DNA from: Parietichytrium sp. I65-24A
Lineage: Eukaryota > Sar > Bigyra > Thraustochytrida > Thraustochytriidae
Direction: 5' to 3'
Length of the DNA: 64,000 bases
NCBI GenBank assembly: GCA_012862575.1
Contig: BLSF01000025.1
Location: forward strand, 434,001-498,000
The translations under genes were made by a program, and so were the position numbers. A model generated the notes under the pieces. It was not told the DNA's origin, searched no databases, and saw only the letters and a list, made by a program, of their open reading frames with translations. Below are positions 20,421-30,061 of this stretch, one piece after another. Positions within the stretch are counted from its first letter, which is position 1, and every line of letters starts with the position of its first letter.

Positions 20421-21574
20421 TCAGGACTCTGGTTGCAAAAGTTGGAAAGCGGTCTTGGATTCTGAAGGAGAAGACGGAGAAGCGGCGCTCCGGGAAAAGT
20501 GCACCGAAATGACTGGCATCAGACTACTTTTCTCGCTCCCAGAATTCAAGGACTGAGAGCGAGGCGATCTTGTGGTTGGAAAAAACAACACAAAAGATAG
20601 CACGACATAACAAAAGCCAGAATTCAGCAAATTGAGACCCGGGGGGATGATGCTTCATCCTCATCTTAACTTATTCTGTTATTTTATCCATGCTTGATTG
20701 ATTCTGATTTGTGCAGCTCCGAGAGGATTATAGAAAGAAACCTTGCAGAAGGACCACCTTCTCGGCGCAGAAAGCTGCCTGCGTGTCCATCTCGATCTCC
20801 ATCTTCATGTTCTTTGCTGTGCTGTGCTGTGATAGGATGGGTTGGGAGGGGGGTCCAGGGTACAACTGTTGCGACCCGACTGTGAAGAATTCTTGAACGA
20901 GGCGCGTCAACCAAGCGCAGAAAGTTTCATTTGCGGAAGAATCACTTGAAAGTCTGCAGCTCCTTTGGAAGAAAAGTCTGATCTTGAGAGTGACCGCCGC
21001 AATTTGCACTCCTCGCACATGCGAAGGAAGCTGCGCTAGATGGTGTAGGCTGCATCGTTGGAGACGTCCAAAAGTCACGGCATGAGCACCATCTTTTGTC
21101 TTCACCATCCGAATACTACAATACATGGTATTCTCACCGTCAGTAAACGTGTCTTGCTGAACGGCTCATCGAATCGAGTGGCGCAGGCAGCTAAGCGGCG
21201 AAAGAAAATAAAGCCCGGGTCGCGAGTATCCACGATAGAAACGCCCAGATCTTCGGAGCTCAAAACTGCCAGGGGTTCCCTTTTGTGTTGATCAGATCCG
21301 TGCACGATGCTGCTAATAGCAGGTGGGGTTGAAGTCGAGTCCAAACGCCCGTCAAGCAAACCCAGGTTGGAAGCACTTGCCATCACTTGCCACGAAACAG
21401 CTTCACGGTTAGCAACTTGATGTAAGTTCGCTCGCGATCTTTACCTGGCGAGTAACGGCAGCGCATGAGCCGACGCGGTTCGTTGGCGGTTGCAATCCGA
21501 AGCACGCCTCGCGAGCTTGCTTTTTGGATCCGGGCTGTATTGTATAACACCACTTGGCCAAAGCTTTCAATCAA
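20421..21574 (-). other. Possible intron-containing gene
   Basis: Three minus-strand open stretches follow one another: 21574-21452, about 21400-21138, and about 21125-20728. The first ends in CAG followed by GTAAAG, a consensus 5' splice site. About 50 bases later lie a GCTAAC branch-like motif and an AG after which the second stretch continues in frame (V-MASASNLG). The second ends before GTGAGA. The second peptide (around LSSEDLGVSIVDTRDP) looks protein-like but matches no family I know. There is no good ATG at the 5' end, and the third junction is unclear. Because most neighbours lack introns, this may be chance; RNA evidence would decide. Confidence 0.22.
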
Positions 21575-22644
21575 AATTCAATAAACCATTTGATTGATTG
21601 GAAAACGCAGTTAAATTAAATTAACGCAGTGGACGCCCGTCATTTTCCTCGCCACGTGGGTTTCGCATCACTTGCACTGAGAGAGAGAGAGCGGAAACTT
21701 CTGCTACTCAGGCTCAGTACAGTACTAACAGTTAGATCATTACTACCCGCTACCAACTGGCCTACTTGGATGGCGCAAGTCCACAATTTGCTTGCACGGT
21801 AAATGCTAACCAGCTCTTACTGCCGTAAACCCGCCTTACGCGTGCCCGCAGGGCGGAGTCTTAGTATTAGGGATAGTGGGCGGTGATGCGTAGGCTTATT
21901 GGGTAGTTGGTAGTAGAAGGTGCGAGTGCGAGCTGGAGATCTTTTGGACAGCACTGCACCCATGTCATTCTCTGCCAGTTCAACCTTAAGCGTATGCATT
22001 CATCTAGGCTATTCAATAATCTCTGCTTCTTTTAGGATGCGCCAACTCAGCCAGAGCGTTCCATCTTTCTTGATATTTTTTTTCAAACATTCATCTTAAT
22101 CTTAAAATCGAACAATAATAAAAAAACTTGTGTCCATGCCAAATCATCCAATACTTAAAGCTTACGCAGTGTGCATGATTTACTGATCCTGTATTTATTA
22201 AGAGTGATATTATCAAGAGGCGTTTCTTTCTCTCCTTCCCATTTCTACACACCTCTTCGGGCGGACGGAGATCGCCTGCATCTTCGTCTTCTGTGCTTCC
22301 AATTCTTCTTTCTTTACTGATAACTTAGAGATGGAGAAAGAAGTTGATGGTGATGAGGGCAGTGGGTGAGTGAGTGAGTGAGGGGCGTTTCTTTGTTTGC
22401 TTACCTCTTTCTCAATACCAAAAGGAGTGAATATTCTCATTTTCAAGATACTGTTTCGATTTGTGAAGAAAGTACCGGTACTGTTAGTTATTTAACTGCG
22501 ATCGAAGTTCCAATTCAGTTGGACGTGTGAAACCAAGCGCACCACTTGGGGCACTTGAGGGTGCAAGTTGAGCGCTTCTTCTTCGCTGTCAGCTCTGTGA
22601 AATTCTGTATCTCTCTGTACTATCTCTCTGTGAACATCTGTGAA

Positions 22645-22682
22645 CTATGTATAACTATGTATAACTATGTATAACTATGCAT
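22645..22682. repeat. TAACTATGTA decamer repeat
   Basis: About four tandem copies of a 10-base unit (ATGTATAACT), the last with one change, follow shorter TCTGTGAAC-type repeats. The array is local and non-coding. Confidence 0.8.
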
Positions 22683-23376
22683 AACGATGTGAGTCCTCGG
22701 AGTCATTGCGTTCCTCAAACGTATTCTTGTATGCACCACCCACGTGGGGTTTCTCTCGTTAAGCGAACCGGGTGTCGTGCTTATCCGTTACGATAGCAAT
22801 TTCCGAGTCCCAGATCCTAACCGGTTGCTTAACTGGACGGTTGGTGAGAGGTACTGATAAGACTGAGGTGTGATTCCAAGACATTCAACCATAATCAACC
22901 AATCAAATAAACAGACAAACAATCAATCAATCAAACAAACAAACAATTGATCTTGAATTCAACTGATAGACTATGAAAACAAAAATAATAATGACAAATA
23001 ATCAATCAAGCATTCAATCAAGCAATCAATCCACAATGTCCAATACAAAAGACAAAAGACAAAGAGACAGAGAGACTCTTCTCTTCTATTCGTGCATATC
23101 TATATTCATATCATGGACACATCCATCCTTGTCATCCTTGTGGCGAAAGCGTCGGGGCCAGAGGCGATCATGCACAGCGAGTAGAAGAGGTGTTGTGCTT
23201 GAGAGCCTCCACTTGCGCCCGAGCAGAGCCGCGCGCGGTAAATCGAGCCTGAGGTGTTCACGAAAGAGTTCATACAAAGTGCAGGGGCTGGTGGCAAGTG
23301 GCTCGCGACTCGCGACTGCCTGCTCCGGCCTGTCTCGGACTCAAATGACGCAAAGACGACGCAGGCGCACAGGTGT

Positions 23377-25566
23377 ATGAGCAAAATGCGGCGAAAAGAG
23401 CAAGATGCGCTCGCCCAAAAGCGGTTTGACCGCTTCTATCGAACTTTTACGAAAAGCAAGCCCGTGCAGAGGGCTCTCTCCGAAGGCTATTTGTCCACGA
23501 AGGAGCCTTTTCGAGCACTTCGGAGCTTGCGCAAGGATGTGGAGGAGCAGATACGCAAAGATGCCCTGCAAGCTGAGCAGAAGGCAGTGCAAGGGATTCC
23601 CGCCCAAATTGTCACTGTGGTCAGGCTTCAGTTGCCCAATGGTAAATGGCCAGAAGACTCGCCAGAATTGAGGCAGGCCATTGCTGGCCCATTTGGCATC
23701 CCTGACCCCCCGGAAGATATTCTCAAGTGGAAGTGGATCATCGCTTTGTGCCTGGCCTTTTTGAGAAGGTTTCCGGAGCATCATGCATTCACAGTCGGTG
23801 CGCACGACAAAGGGGCTTTCTACATCCCAGACGAGGTGCTTTTGGATGAAGCCAGGCGCAGACTGCCTCCTTTTGATATGACGTATGATGTCCCCGAGGA
23901 GCGCGTTCGCGAGGGTAAATGGAGAAGCCACTTGGACATGGAGATTGAGAAAAACGGATGCGTTGCGTTTCGGGACGAAGGCAATGGAAAAGAAAGTTTA
24001 ATCTGCTCTGCGGAGGAGAGCATACAAACTGCACAGGAGCGCGATGTGGAAGGCATTGAAAGAGTGGAGTGCATGCGGCAAAAAGACGTCGAAAAAGCCC
24101 TTTGGAGAGCCAATACCTTGCGGGAAATCGGAATGTCACGCCTCAGAAGCTCCACGGCTCTGGACTTTCGACATGGTCGACAAACTGCTATACTGAATGC
24201 AGCCAAGCCTCTGGAGCAAAGTTTACCTCTTTTCTCGGGTCTAGCGGATCAATTGGCTGCGGAAAATGACGCTCTCATGCGCGAAATTCTCACCACGTCC
24301 CATCCTGAGCACGAGGGCGATGGTGGCGAAAACAGTGTGACACTTGAAACACCGAAACATTCTCCAGAGCCGGTCAATCTTGAAGAACTGCAAATCGGCG
24401 ACGTCCGCGAGGAAACCAAAGTTGCGCTCCAAGAACTCTTACAGCGGGGCCCAGACCGCAAAGCCAAGGCTGAATTTATCGATGATCTCCTCGGCCAAGA
24501 AATATTACTCGCAGAAGAGTTTAAAAGAACACTTCGAAGCAAGGGCAAAGTTGAAACCAAGCAAGCTCTTGAGCACTGGGCCAAACCGCTCAGTGTTCAC
24601 TCAGAGGCAAGGAGGTTGAAAGAAGCAACGGCACCATACCCAAAGCCGGATTGGAACAGCGGCAAAACTGTTGCAAAACAAAATAGCGCTCGTATCGGAA
24701 CTAGAAAGAAGCGTGCGCAACGGCCTCTCCGTGAGCAAGAGCAAGCACTAGAGGCGGAGTCCGGGAGGCAAACTGATAGAATGGAGGACCCCCGTAAAGC
24801 TCTTCAAGTGAACGAGAAACTGTCATTTGCAGGTCGCCAAAGGGAAGCGCGACTAGCGATTGAGTGCGAGACGAAGCAAGAGCAAGTCGACCACTGCCTT
24901 CAAACACTATTACAACACCTGAATACGTATGACAAACTGCTCGACTCAATAAAAACCTCTCTGCCGACATGTGAAGAGGCATTCCGTACGGCCAAAACCC
25001 ACGTTCAGCGAAATCACGCCTTTGACACCATCACTGACGGTTTACTTCGCATTAGAAATGTTACCTGTAGCTTGGTGGAGGGGGTCCAAGCTTGGCGCGC
25101 AGCGCGAAATGAGTTGGAGCGCGTTAGACTGCCGGATAAGCACGAAATCGCTTTTCCGCTTTATTGGAATGGGCGCAACTTTCTTCTGGAGATTACTACT
25201 AATTTGGACTTTCTGAGTGCGTCTCAAGAATTGAAGCAGTGGTACGGGAAGGAAATGCCGCTCCTTCGTAATCCGTTTGTTCTTGCGGTTCCCGTGGAAA
25301 AAAGGCCCGAGTCACCGGTGAACGCAACGCGCAAGGTGATTGTAGACGGGCGACAAGTCACAGAGATTTCCAACGACCTCGCAGAAAAACGAAAGCTGCA
25401 AGTTGACCTATTCGAGGGCGCATGGGCTCAGATTGGATCTGGCCCGACATGGTGGCCCATTTGTACGCGTGACCAGTGGTTTCGGGTTCGAAACGCAGAG
25501 AAGCTCTTAATATCCGAATTGGCGGAGCAAAGAAGGTTTTCCGAACGAGTGAAACTTTGCCAATAG
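23377..25566 (+). CDS. Unrecognised 729-residue, coiled-coil-rich protein
   Basis: I do not recognise a family with confidence. The protein is highly charged and mostly helical, with long Lys/Glu/Arg-rich stretches (residues ~1-70, ~215-330, ~390-520) typical of coiled coils. One hydrophobic island at ~82-150 (LPNGKWPEDSPEL, then KWKWIIALCLAFLRRFPEHH) weakly recalls the Trp-rich C-terminal module of VIT/VWA5A and PARP4-type proteins, where an LQxxDGxW segment precedes WATALALAWL. No VIT or VWA domain is visible. There is no signal peptide. The frame is open 41 codons upstream without ATG. I start at the ATG at 23377 (MSKMRRKE), since the earlier codon is GTG; a first exon upstream cannot be excluded. 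It converges on the SYLF gene. Confidence 0.7.
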   Translation: MSKMRRKEQDALAQKRFDRFYRTFTKSKPVQRALSEGYLSTKEPFRALRSLRKDVEEQIRKDALQAEQKAVQGIPAQIVTVVRLQLPNGKWPEDSPELRQAIAGPFGIPDPPEDILKWKWIIALCLAFLRRFPEHHAFTVGAHDKGAFYIPDEVLLDEARRRLPPFDMTYDVPEERVREGKWRSHLDMEIEKNGCVAFRDEGNGKESLICSAEESIQTAQERDVEGIERVECMRQKDVEKALWRANTLREIGMSRLRSSTALDFRHGRQTAILNAAKPLEQSLPLFSGLADQLAAENDALMREILTTSHPEHEGDGGENSVTLETPKHSPEPVNLEELQIGDVREETKVALQELLQRGPDRKAKAEFIDDLLGQEILLAEEFKRTLRSKGKVETKQALEHWAKPLSVHSEARRLKEATAPYPKPDWNSGKTVAKQNSARIGTRKKRAQRPLREQEQALEAESGRQTDRMEDPRKALQVNEKLSFAGRQREARLAIECETKQEQVDHCLQTLLQHLNTYDKLLDSIKTSLPTCEEAFRTAKTHVQRNHAFDTITDGLLRIRNVTCSLVEGVQAWRAARNELERVRLPDKHEIAFPLYWNGRNFLLEITTNLDFLSASQELKQWYGKEMPLLRNPFVLAVPVEKRPESPVNATRKVIVDGRQVTEISNDLAEKRKLQVDLFEGAWAQIGSGPTWWPICTRDQWFRVRNAEKLLISELAEQRRFSERVKLCQ

Positions 25567-25827
25567 AAAACTCGAAAGCGCTTCCCGAGGCGCTCGAGAC
25601 TCTGGAATTTGTATTTACATCTCAAGACTTGTCCAGGACAGGCTCTTCGCAGATACAAAAAGCTTCTCTCACAGTCTCAATCAATCATCTCTTTGGAGGG
25701 GCGAAAACATCGAGGGAGAAGGTGTAGACGCGAGCGGTCCAGAATCAGACTAGACGATAATTCTTGTAATTACATTGAACTAAAGTTGGAAAGAAAGCAA
25801 ACAAGCCTACGAAGGAGATCAAGATTC

Positions 25828-26751
25828 TCAAATGTCCAAGCCGCTGCTTCCCGACCTCGCAAGAGCCACTGGAGCTGCTCCGCCTCCCCCGGCGGCTTCT
25901 CTAGAGCATGCAAATTTAAGCAGATCATACAGAGGCTTGGCAGCGTTTGGGCGCGGAACACTTCCCGACAGCAGATCCTTGGGATCATGATGCACGCCGT
26001 AAAATCGAAAGTTGACGTCCTTTCGCTGAGAAATGAGGGCCCCCTCTAGCGAAACGCCCGCAAAGAACCCTTTGGAGAACGAATAACTGAAACAAGGCGC
26101 CGCCCCGCAGTCCCCGAGGGTAAAGTTTGCCTCTCCTGTTCGCCCCATCGGCCCAGCTGCAACGGCGATTTGAGATCCAATTGAGATTTGGTTCCTGCCA
26201 GAGAACGCGTCCACCGCAGACTCTGTATTTAGCACTATCACGACGGTCGTGAGCTCTCCTCCGATTTGGGCACCCCACCCCACCCCGGCAAGGCCTACGG
26301 CGCTCGGCGCGGTCCACGAACCCTGTCTATCCTTGCCCACCACGATCCCAGTTCCGAAGCGGCCCGAGAAGAAAAACCCTGCTTTAAAGACCGTGAGGAA
26401 ACACAGCCCCTTTGCTTGTCGGAGAAGCATGGTCGGAATGTAGTCGTCCTTAACGAGCATTCTTTGCGTCTCATCGAAGAACAAGTTTTCCACCGATCTG
26501 CATGCTTTTGTAATCTCAACCGCCATAGAGAAGCTCAGCGGGCTTTGTAGAAAACGCGACTCTTCCATCACCTCCGCCTCCCTTTGCGAAATCGCCGCCT
26601 CGTCCGCGTCATCACGTTCATCCCAGGCCACATAGACAAACTCTTCTTCATCCTCGTTCTCCTCCCCTCCCACGAGAGCGCCGACGTCCACAAAGTCGGC
26701 ATCCAACAAGTTATCTCCATAGACCTCCTCGCCCTTGCTGCAGTCGCGCAT
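25828..26751 (-). CDS. SYLF (Ysc84-like) lipid/actin-binding protein
   Basis: A 307-residue protein whose residues ~105-285 form a SYLF domain: RQAKGLCFLTVFKAGFFFSG, then FGTGIVV, GSWTAPSAVGLAGVGWGAQIGG and a final SYSFSKGFFAGVSLEGALIS stretch. This follows the fold of yeast Ysc84/Lsb3 and human SH3YL1. In those proteins the domain binds phosphoinositides and actin at endocytic sites. Here no SH3, FYVE or PH partner domain follows; the last residues are Ala/Gly-rich. The N-terminal ~75 residues are strongly acidic (EENEDEEEF) and probably disordered. The ATG at 26751 is the first in frame; the frame is open for 22 further codons upstream without ATG. The 3' end lies only 261 bases from the end of the convergent + strand gene. 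Confidence 0.85.
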   Translation of the reverse strand: MRDCSKGEEVYGDNLLDADFVDVGALVGGEENEDEEEFVYVAWDERDDADEAAISQREAEVMEESRFLQSPLSFSMAVEITKACRSVENLFFDETQRMLVKDDYIPTMLLRQAKGLCFLTVFKAGFFFSGRFGTGIVVGKDRQGSWTAPSAVGLAGVGWGAQIGGELTTVVIVLNTESAVDAFSGRNQISIGSQIAVAAGPMGRTGEANFTLGDCGAAPCFSYSFSKGFFAGVSLEGALISQRKDVNFRFYGVHHDPKDLLSGSVPRPNAAKPLYDLLKFACSREAAGGGGAAPVALARSGSSGLDI

Positions 26752-27459
26752 GGCCGATCGCTCTTCCAAATGAGTTTCCCAAGCTCTCACCCCCGCAGTC
26801 CAAAGCCCAAAGCCCAAAGCCCCGACACGCCTGCAGAAGGCAGCTAGCTCTCTCGTGCACAGCGACCGCTCTACGCGTTCATCCCTCCGACAACAACGTC
26901 AACGCCAACGCCCAAAGAAGGATGGAATGGCCAAGTGCTTGCCGCCGCTTGCCAGTCGGTCGGTTAGAGCGAAGGCAGAGGACAGAAGAGAGAAGAGAGA
27001 AGAGAGCGCAAAGGACGTTGCTTCGAGGTTCTACATGGAGATGAGAGATGAGAGATGAGAGATGAGAGTGGGACGCCCTGCATGAGTGTGAGTAGCGTGA
27101 GTAGCGTTGAGCGATTATAGCTTTCGCTTAGGCAAGCTCAACGGAGCGAAGACTTGTCTTCGTTTGTCTACGAGTAGAAACGTGTGGAGATGGATAGATG
27201 GATAGATGGATAGATAGAGAGGGTCGTTGTTGCAGTGTGTCACGGTTGAAATGCAGGATGAAGATGATGAAGATGAAGACGAGGAGGAGATCGAGAGAAG
27301 AGGCGGGCCTTTGTCGTTGTTGTGTCGAAAGCTGCCGCGGGTGTTGTGGGTTAGTAGGAGCTTAGGTGAAAAGTGACAACGGGCAAAATTGGTTTAGTGT
27401 AGGCGAACAAACGGCCTTTCTAGAAAGAAACAGACGGCCGAATGCGAGGGTACTTTTAA
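26752..27459. other. Spacer with GA-type and GATG repeats
   Basis: The 708 bases hold the promoter and leader of the SYLF gene and the 3' flank of the NDK-like gene. Tandem GAGAAGA (26990-27005), GAGATGA (27037-27069), GATGGATA (27190-27222) and GATGAA (27260-27285) units give a purine-rich + strand. No gene is seen. Confidence 0.5.
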
Positions 27460-28458
27460 TTAGAGCTTGGATTTTTGGAGCTTTTTGATGGTTGCGGTGG
27501 AGTCCACATCTTCGAGCAAATCAAAAGCATTCCCGGTCTCCCCGTCGATTGTAACCGACTCGTTCGCCAGCAAACGGTCTAAAACTGATTTTGAGATTCC
27601 TGCCTCAAGGACAGCTTTGCCGAACGGGTCTTGTTCAACTTGTGCCTTGAGCCAGACGTTGCGCTCCCTCAAGCCTTCGATGGGGCCTGCGCTGGCGTGC
27701 ACGCCGTTTTTGCCCATGTCAGGCTTCTCGTTGAGTCCGAGAGATTCGTACTGGCTGAGGATCTTCGAGCGAAGCGAGCCGCTCGCTGCCTGAGTAGGGT
27801 CAGTCGCACCGATCACTTTCCCGCGAAAATCCTTCCAAGGGAGATCCTTCTCTGCAAACTTGACAGTGAAGTAGACTACTTTGGCGTCTGGACTCGTGTA
27901 CACCTGGCGCATCACGCCGTAAAACGCGTTGAGAACGAAGGCGTCCTCGCTCTCGATGAGCCCGACGTACGTACCTGGCGCAAGCTTCATCTTTGTCGAT
28001 TGCTTCCAAAGCCCGTCGATCTCATCGAAAGATAGGCCAGATTTCTCTTTGAGTTGTGCAAGGTTGAGAATCTTCCCACTCTCGATGAGACTATCCCAAG
28101 TTCCGGTCTTGAAAGTCTCCTCAAACTCCTTCTTCTTTTCGTCGGTGAGAGCCAGTTCGCTCGTGTCGGCCCTCATGGCAATCTTGGCGATATGCGCGTA
28201 ATGGTCATCGATGATCCCCTTCGCGTCAATGTCCTTTCCGGATATCTCTCCTTCAGTCAATATCTGCACCCCCTTTTCGGCCAAGAAAGACTTTACCAAC
28301 TTCTTCACGCTCTCGTTCACAGCATGCGGCTTGATGAACACCAACGCGTAGTTGAACACCTCTTCTTCAGACGGCTTTCCCGCCTCCACAGTGGCCTTCG
28401 CAGCGAGCTGTTTCTCCCCGCCAGGCCCGCCTTTCTCTGTGCCCACACAGCCTCCCAT
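27460..28458 (-). CDS. NDK-like protein with predicted N-terminal lipid anchor
   Basis: A 332-residue protein built on a nucleoside diphosphate kinase-like domain (residues ~33-265). It has ALVFIKPHAV (KPD in true NDKs), GATDPTQAASGSLRSK in place of GxTNPxxxxPGTIRG, and GVHASAGPIEGLRERNVWL, where the His aligns with the phospho-His of NDKs. An insertion of about 60 residues lies after the first strand. The active His, Lys and Arg are kept but several surrounding residues differ, so kinase activity is uncertain. The protein starts MGGCVG: Gly2 with Gly6, plus Cys4, fits N-myristoylation and palmitoylation, suggesting a membrane location. A helical tail follows the domain. The ATG at 28458 has A at -3 and G at +4; the frame is open upstream without ATG. 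Confidence 0.8.
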   Translation of the reverse strand: MGGCVGTEKGGPGGEKQLAAKATVEAGKPSEEEVFNYALVFIKPHAVNESVKKLVKSFLAEKGVQILTEGEISGKDIDAKGIIDDHYAHIAKIAMRADTSELALTDEKKKEFEETFKTGTWDSLIESGKILNLAQLKEKSGLSFDEIDGLWKQSTKMKLAPGTYVGLIESEDAFVLNAFYGVMRQVYTSPDAKVVYFTVKFAEKDLPWKDFRGKVIGATDPTQAASGSLRSKILSQYESLGLNEKPDMGKNGVHASAGPIEGLRERNVWLKAQVEQDPFGKAVLEAGISKSVLDRLLANESVTIDGETGNAFDLLEDVDSTATIKKLQKSKL

Positions 28459-30061
28459 CTTCACAATCAGCAAAACTTCTTTCCTCCCAAATCGCGCACT
28501 CCTCCGCGTACCCGAATGCACGCAGAACTGAAACCGCGAGTACACAACGCAACAGCAACGCGGACAGTGCGCTGTATTGCACACCTTCTTCTGTACTACT
28601 TGCTATTGCTTTTGCTATGCTAACTAATGCCTCTGTGCACACCTGGTGCTGCCTGGCGACACAAAGAGAGAGAGAGAAACAAACCGTTTCGCTGTGAGCG
28701 CATGCACGGGTATGCACGAGAATATGCACGAGAGTATGCACAAGAGTATGCACGCCCCTGAAGTACGTACGTATGCAGGTCTTATAGTTCCTGTTAGGTG
28801 CTCGCAGTTTCGGTGGTACTCGCTGTGGATCCTACCGGTATGTGGTAGTGGAGGAATAAGATTCCTTCACACACGTTTGGTCTTACCTGTTGTGGTAGAG
28901 AGTGGATAGGCGTCGCCCGTGGAACAAACTGCTGTTCTTCTGGACACGTAACATCGTGTAAGAAAGTGATTATGTGAAACATTAGGTCTATTGTTTGAGT
29001 GGTCTACGCTTCTTACTTTGCGATGAAAACATCTGCTTGCGAAATTCGAGTTGAAAAAAAACGCCGAACTTGAAGGGAGACACATGAGACGGTCATCTCT
29101 CAAGTCTCTCAAGAACCGGAACCAAATGCATTCGTTTGATCAGAACCAACCGTCGAGCTCCTGCAGACGGCACAGATGGAACCTGAGAACCCAATCCAGT
29201 CTGATCTGCTCGGAAGCGTTGATCAAAGCCTACAACGACGCGCATTCAGAGTCTAAGACCGACCGCACGGCTCACTCGATTTTCAGATCGAGACAAGCCA
29301 CCCCAGTTCGTGGTTCTCCAAACAGCACTCAGAGAACAACGAGCCCCAAAGGTGTTCTTCCCAGCCGAACAGAGAACTATTCATCAGAGGGAAAATCCAC
29401 AGCGGGGAGGGAAAAAATCCCAACTCTTACGATCAGATACCACAACCCATAGCCACTGGAGAAAATTTTTCCCACCTCGAGAAAACACTCATTCGCATAA
29501 CCTACCACACCCCTGGTGCACTACCCTCCATCTATTAACAATGCATCACCCGGGAAGTAGATAGAAGGGATTTCGTATCTTACACGAACCGGATGGTAGC
29601 CATCCTTAACGCTACGCTACTCACTTGACTCCTTTCATAGCGTTCCCCACTGCCAATCGCTAAGAATTAGATCAAGTTATTTCATTTCAATGGTGAGTGA
29701 GAATCTGTGAGAGATCAAGGACAACGAAAAGTGGCAAATAGAAAGTGGAAAGTTTGAAAAGTCTGAAAGCTCAAGTGTGTCAGTGGCAGTGGCAGCGAGA
29801 GCGAAGACGTCCACACTGTCGGCGCAGGCAAGACGTCGAGCATAGTTGAACGCAGTTGAACGTACTTGAACGTAGTTGAACGCGTTGGCGAAGGTCTGGC
29901 AGGTGATCTCTGGCGTCTGTCTGGTGTCTGTCTGGTGTCTGGTGTCTGTCTGGTGTCTGGTGTCTGGTGATCTCCCGTGTAAAGACAAGCGTGGGAGAGG
30001 GGTTTGGTTCAAGTTTGGTTTTAGGTTTGGTTTTGGTGTTGGTGTTGGTGTTGGTGGGAGA
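28459..30061. other. Divergent region with tandem repeats
   Basis: The region lies between the NDK-like (-) and Tudor-like (+) genes and holds both promoters. It contains a TATGCACGAGAA-type array (28705-28755), TTGAACG units (29845-29882), GTCTGGTGTCT units (29915-29970) and GGTTTG/GGTGTT units (30005-30055). The last three run almost to the Tudor gene start and are probably in its leader. A possible small gene lies at 29084-29452. Confidence 0.5.
29084..29452 (+). CDS. Doubtful small hypothetical protein
   Basis: The 122-residue open frame starts at ATG 29084 (MRRSSLKSL). It is Ser/Arg/Thr-rich and has a protein-like stretch, SSLICSEALIKAYNDAHSES, but no known domain, signal or membrane segment. 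It could be one exon of a longer gene or a chance frame in a repeat-rich region. I report it because its composition differs from the surrounding low-complexity sequence. Confidence 0.22.
   Translation: MRRSSLKSLKNRNQMHSFDQNQPSSSCRRHRWNLRTQSSLICSEALIKAYNDAHSESKTDRTAHSIFRSRQATPVRGSPNSTQRTTSPKGVLPSRTENYSSEGKSTAGREKIPTLTIRYHNP

Larger units (their letters stand above)
18893..23376. other. 4.5-kb gene-poor region
   Basis: No firm gene is seen apart from a doubtful spliced candidate on the minus strand (20421-21574). Repeats include a CAGTACT/CACTCAG run (19184-19219), GTT units (19258-19290), CTATTCAGT units (19300-19333), a GA run (20100-20125), GTGA units (22360-22382), TAACTATGTA units (22645-22682) and CAAT/CAAA units (22900-22950). 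A CTA/TAG-rich island spans 19380-19650 and another 21690-21920. The leader of the bZIP-like gene probably lies at the left end and that of the unknown 729-residue protein at the right end. Confidence 0.45.

Noticed and set aside
28690-28755. Spaced TATGCACGAG repeats as a CRISPR array
   Set aside because: The copies are adjacent, without unique spacers, and the genome is eukaryotic; this is a tandem repeat.
29876-30061. N-terminal extension of the Tudor-like protein
   Set aside because: It has no ATG and only translates the GTCTGGTGTCT and GGTGTT repeats.
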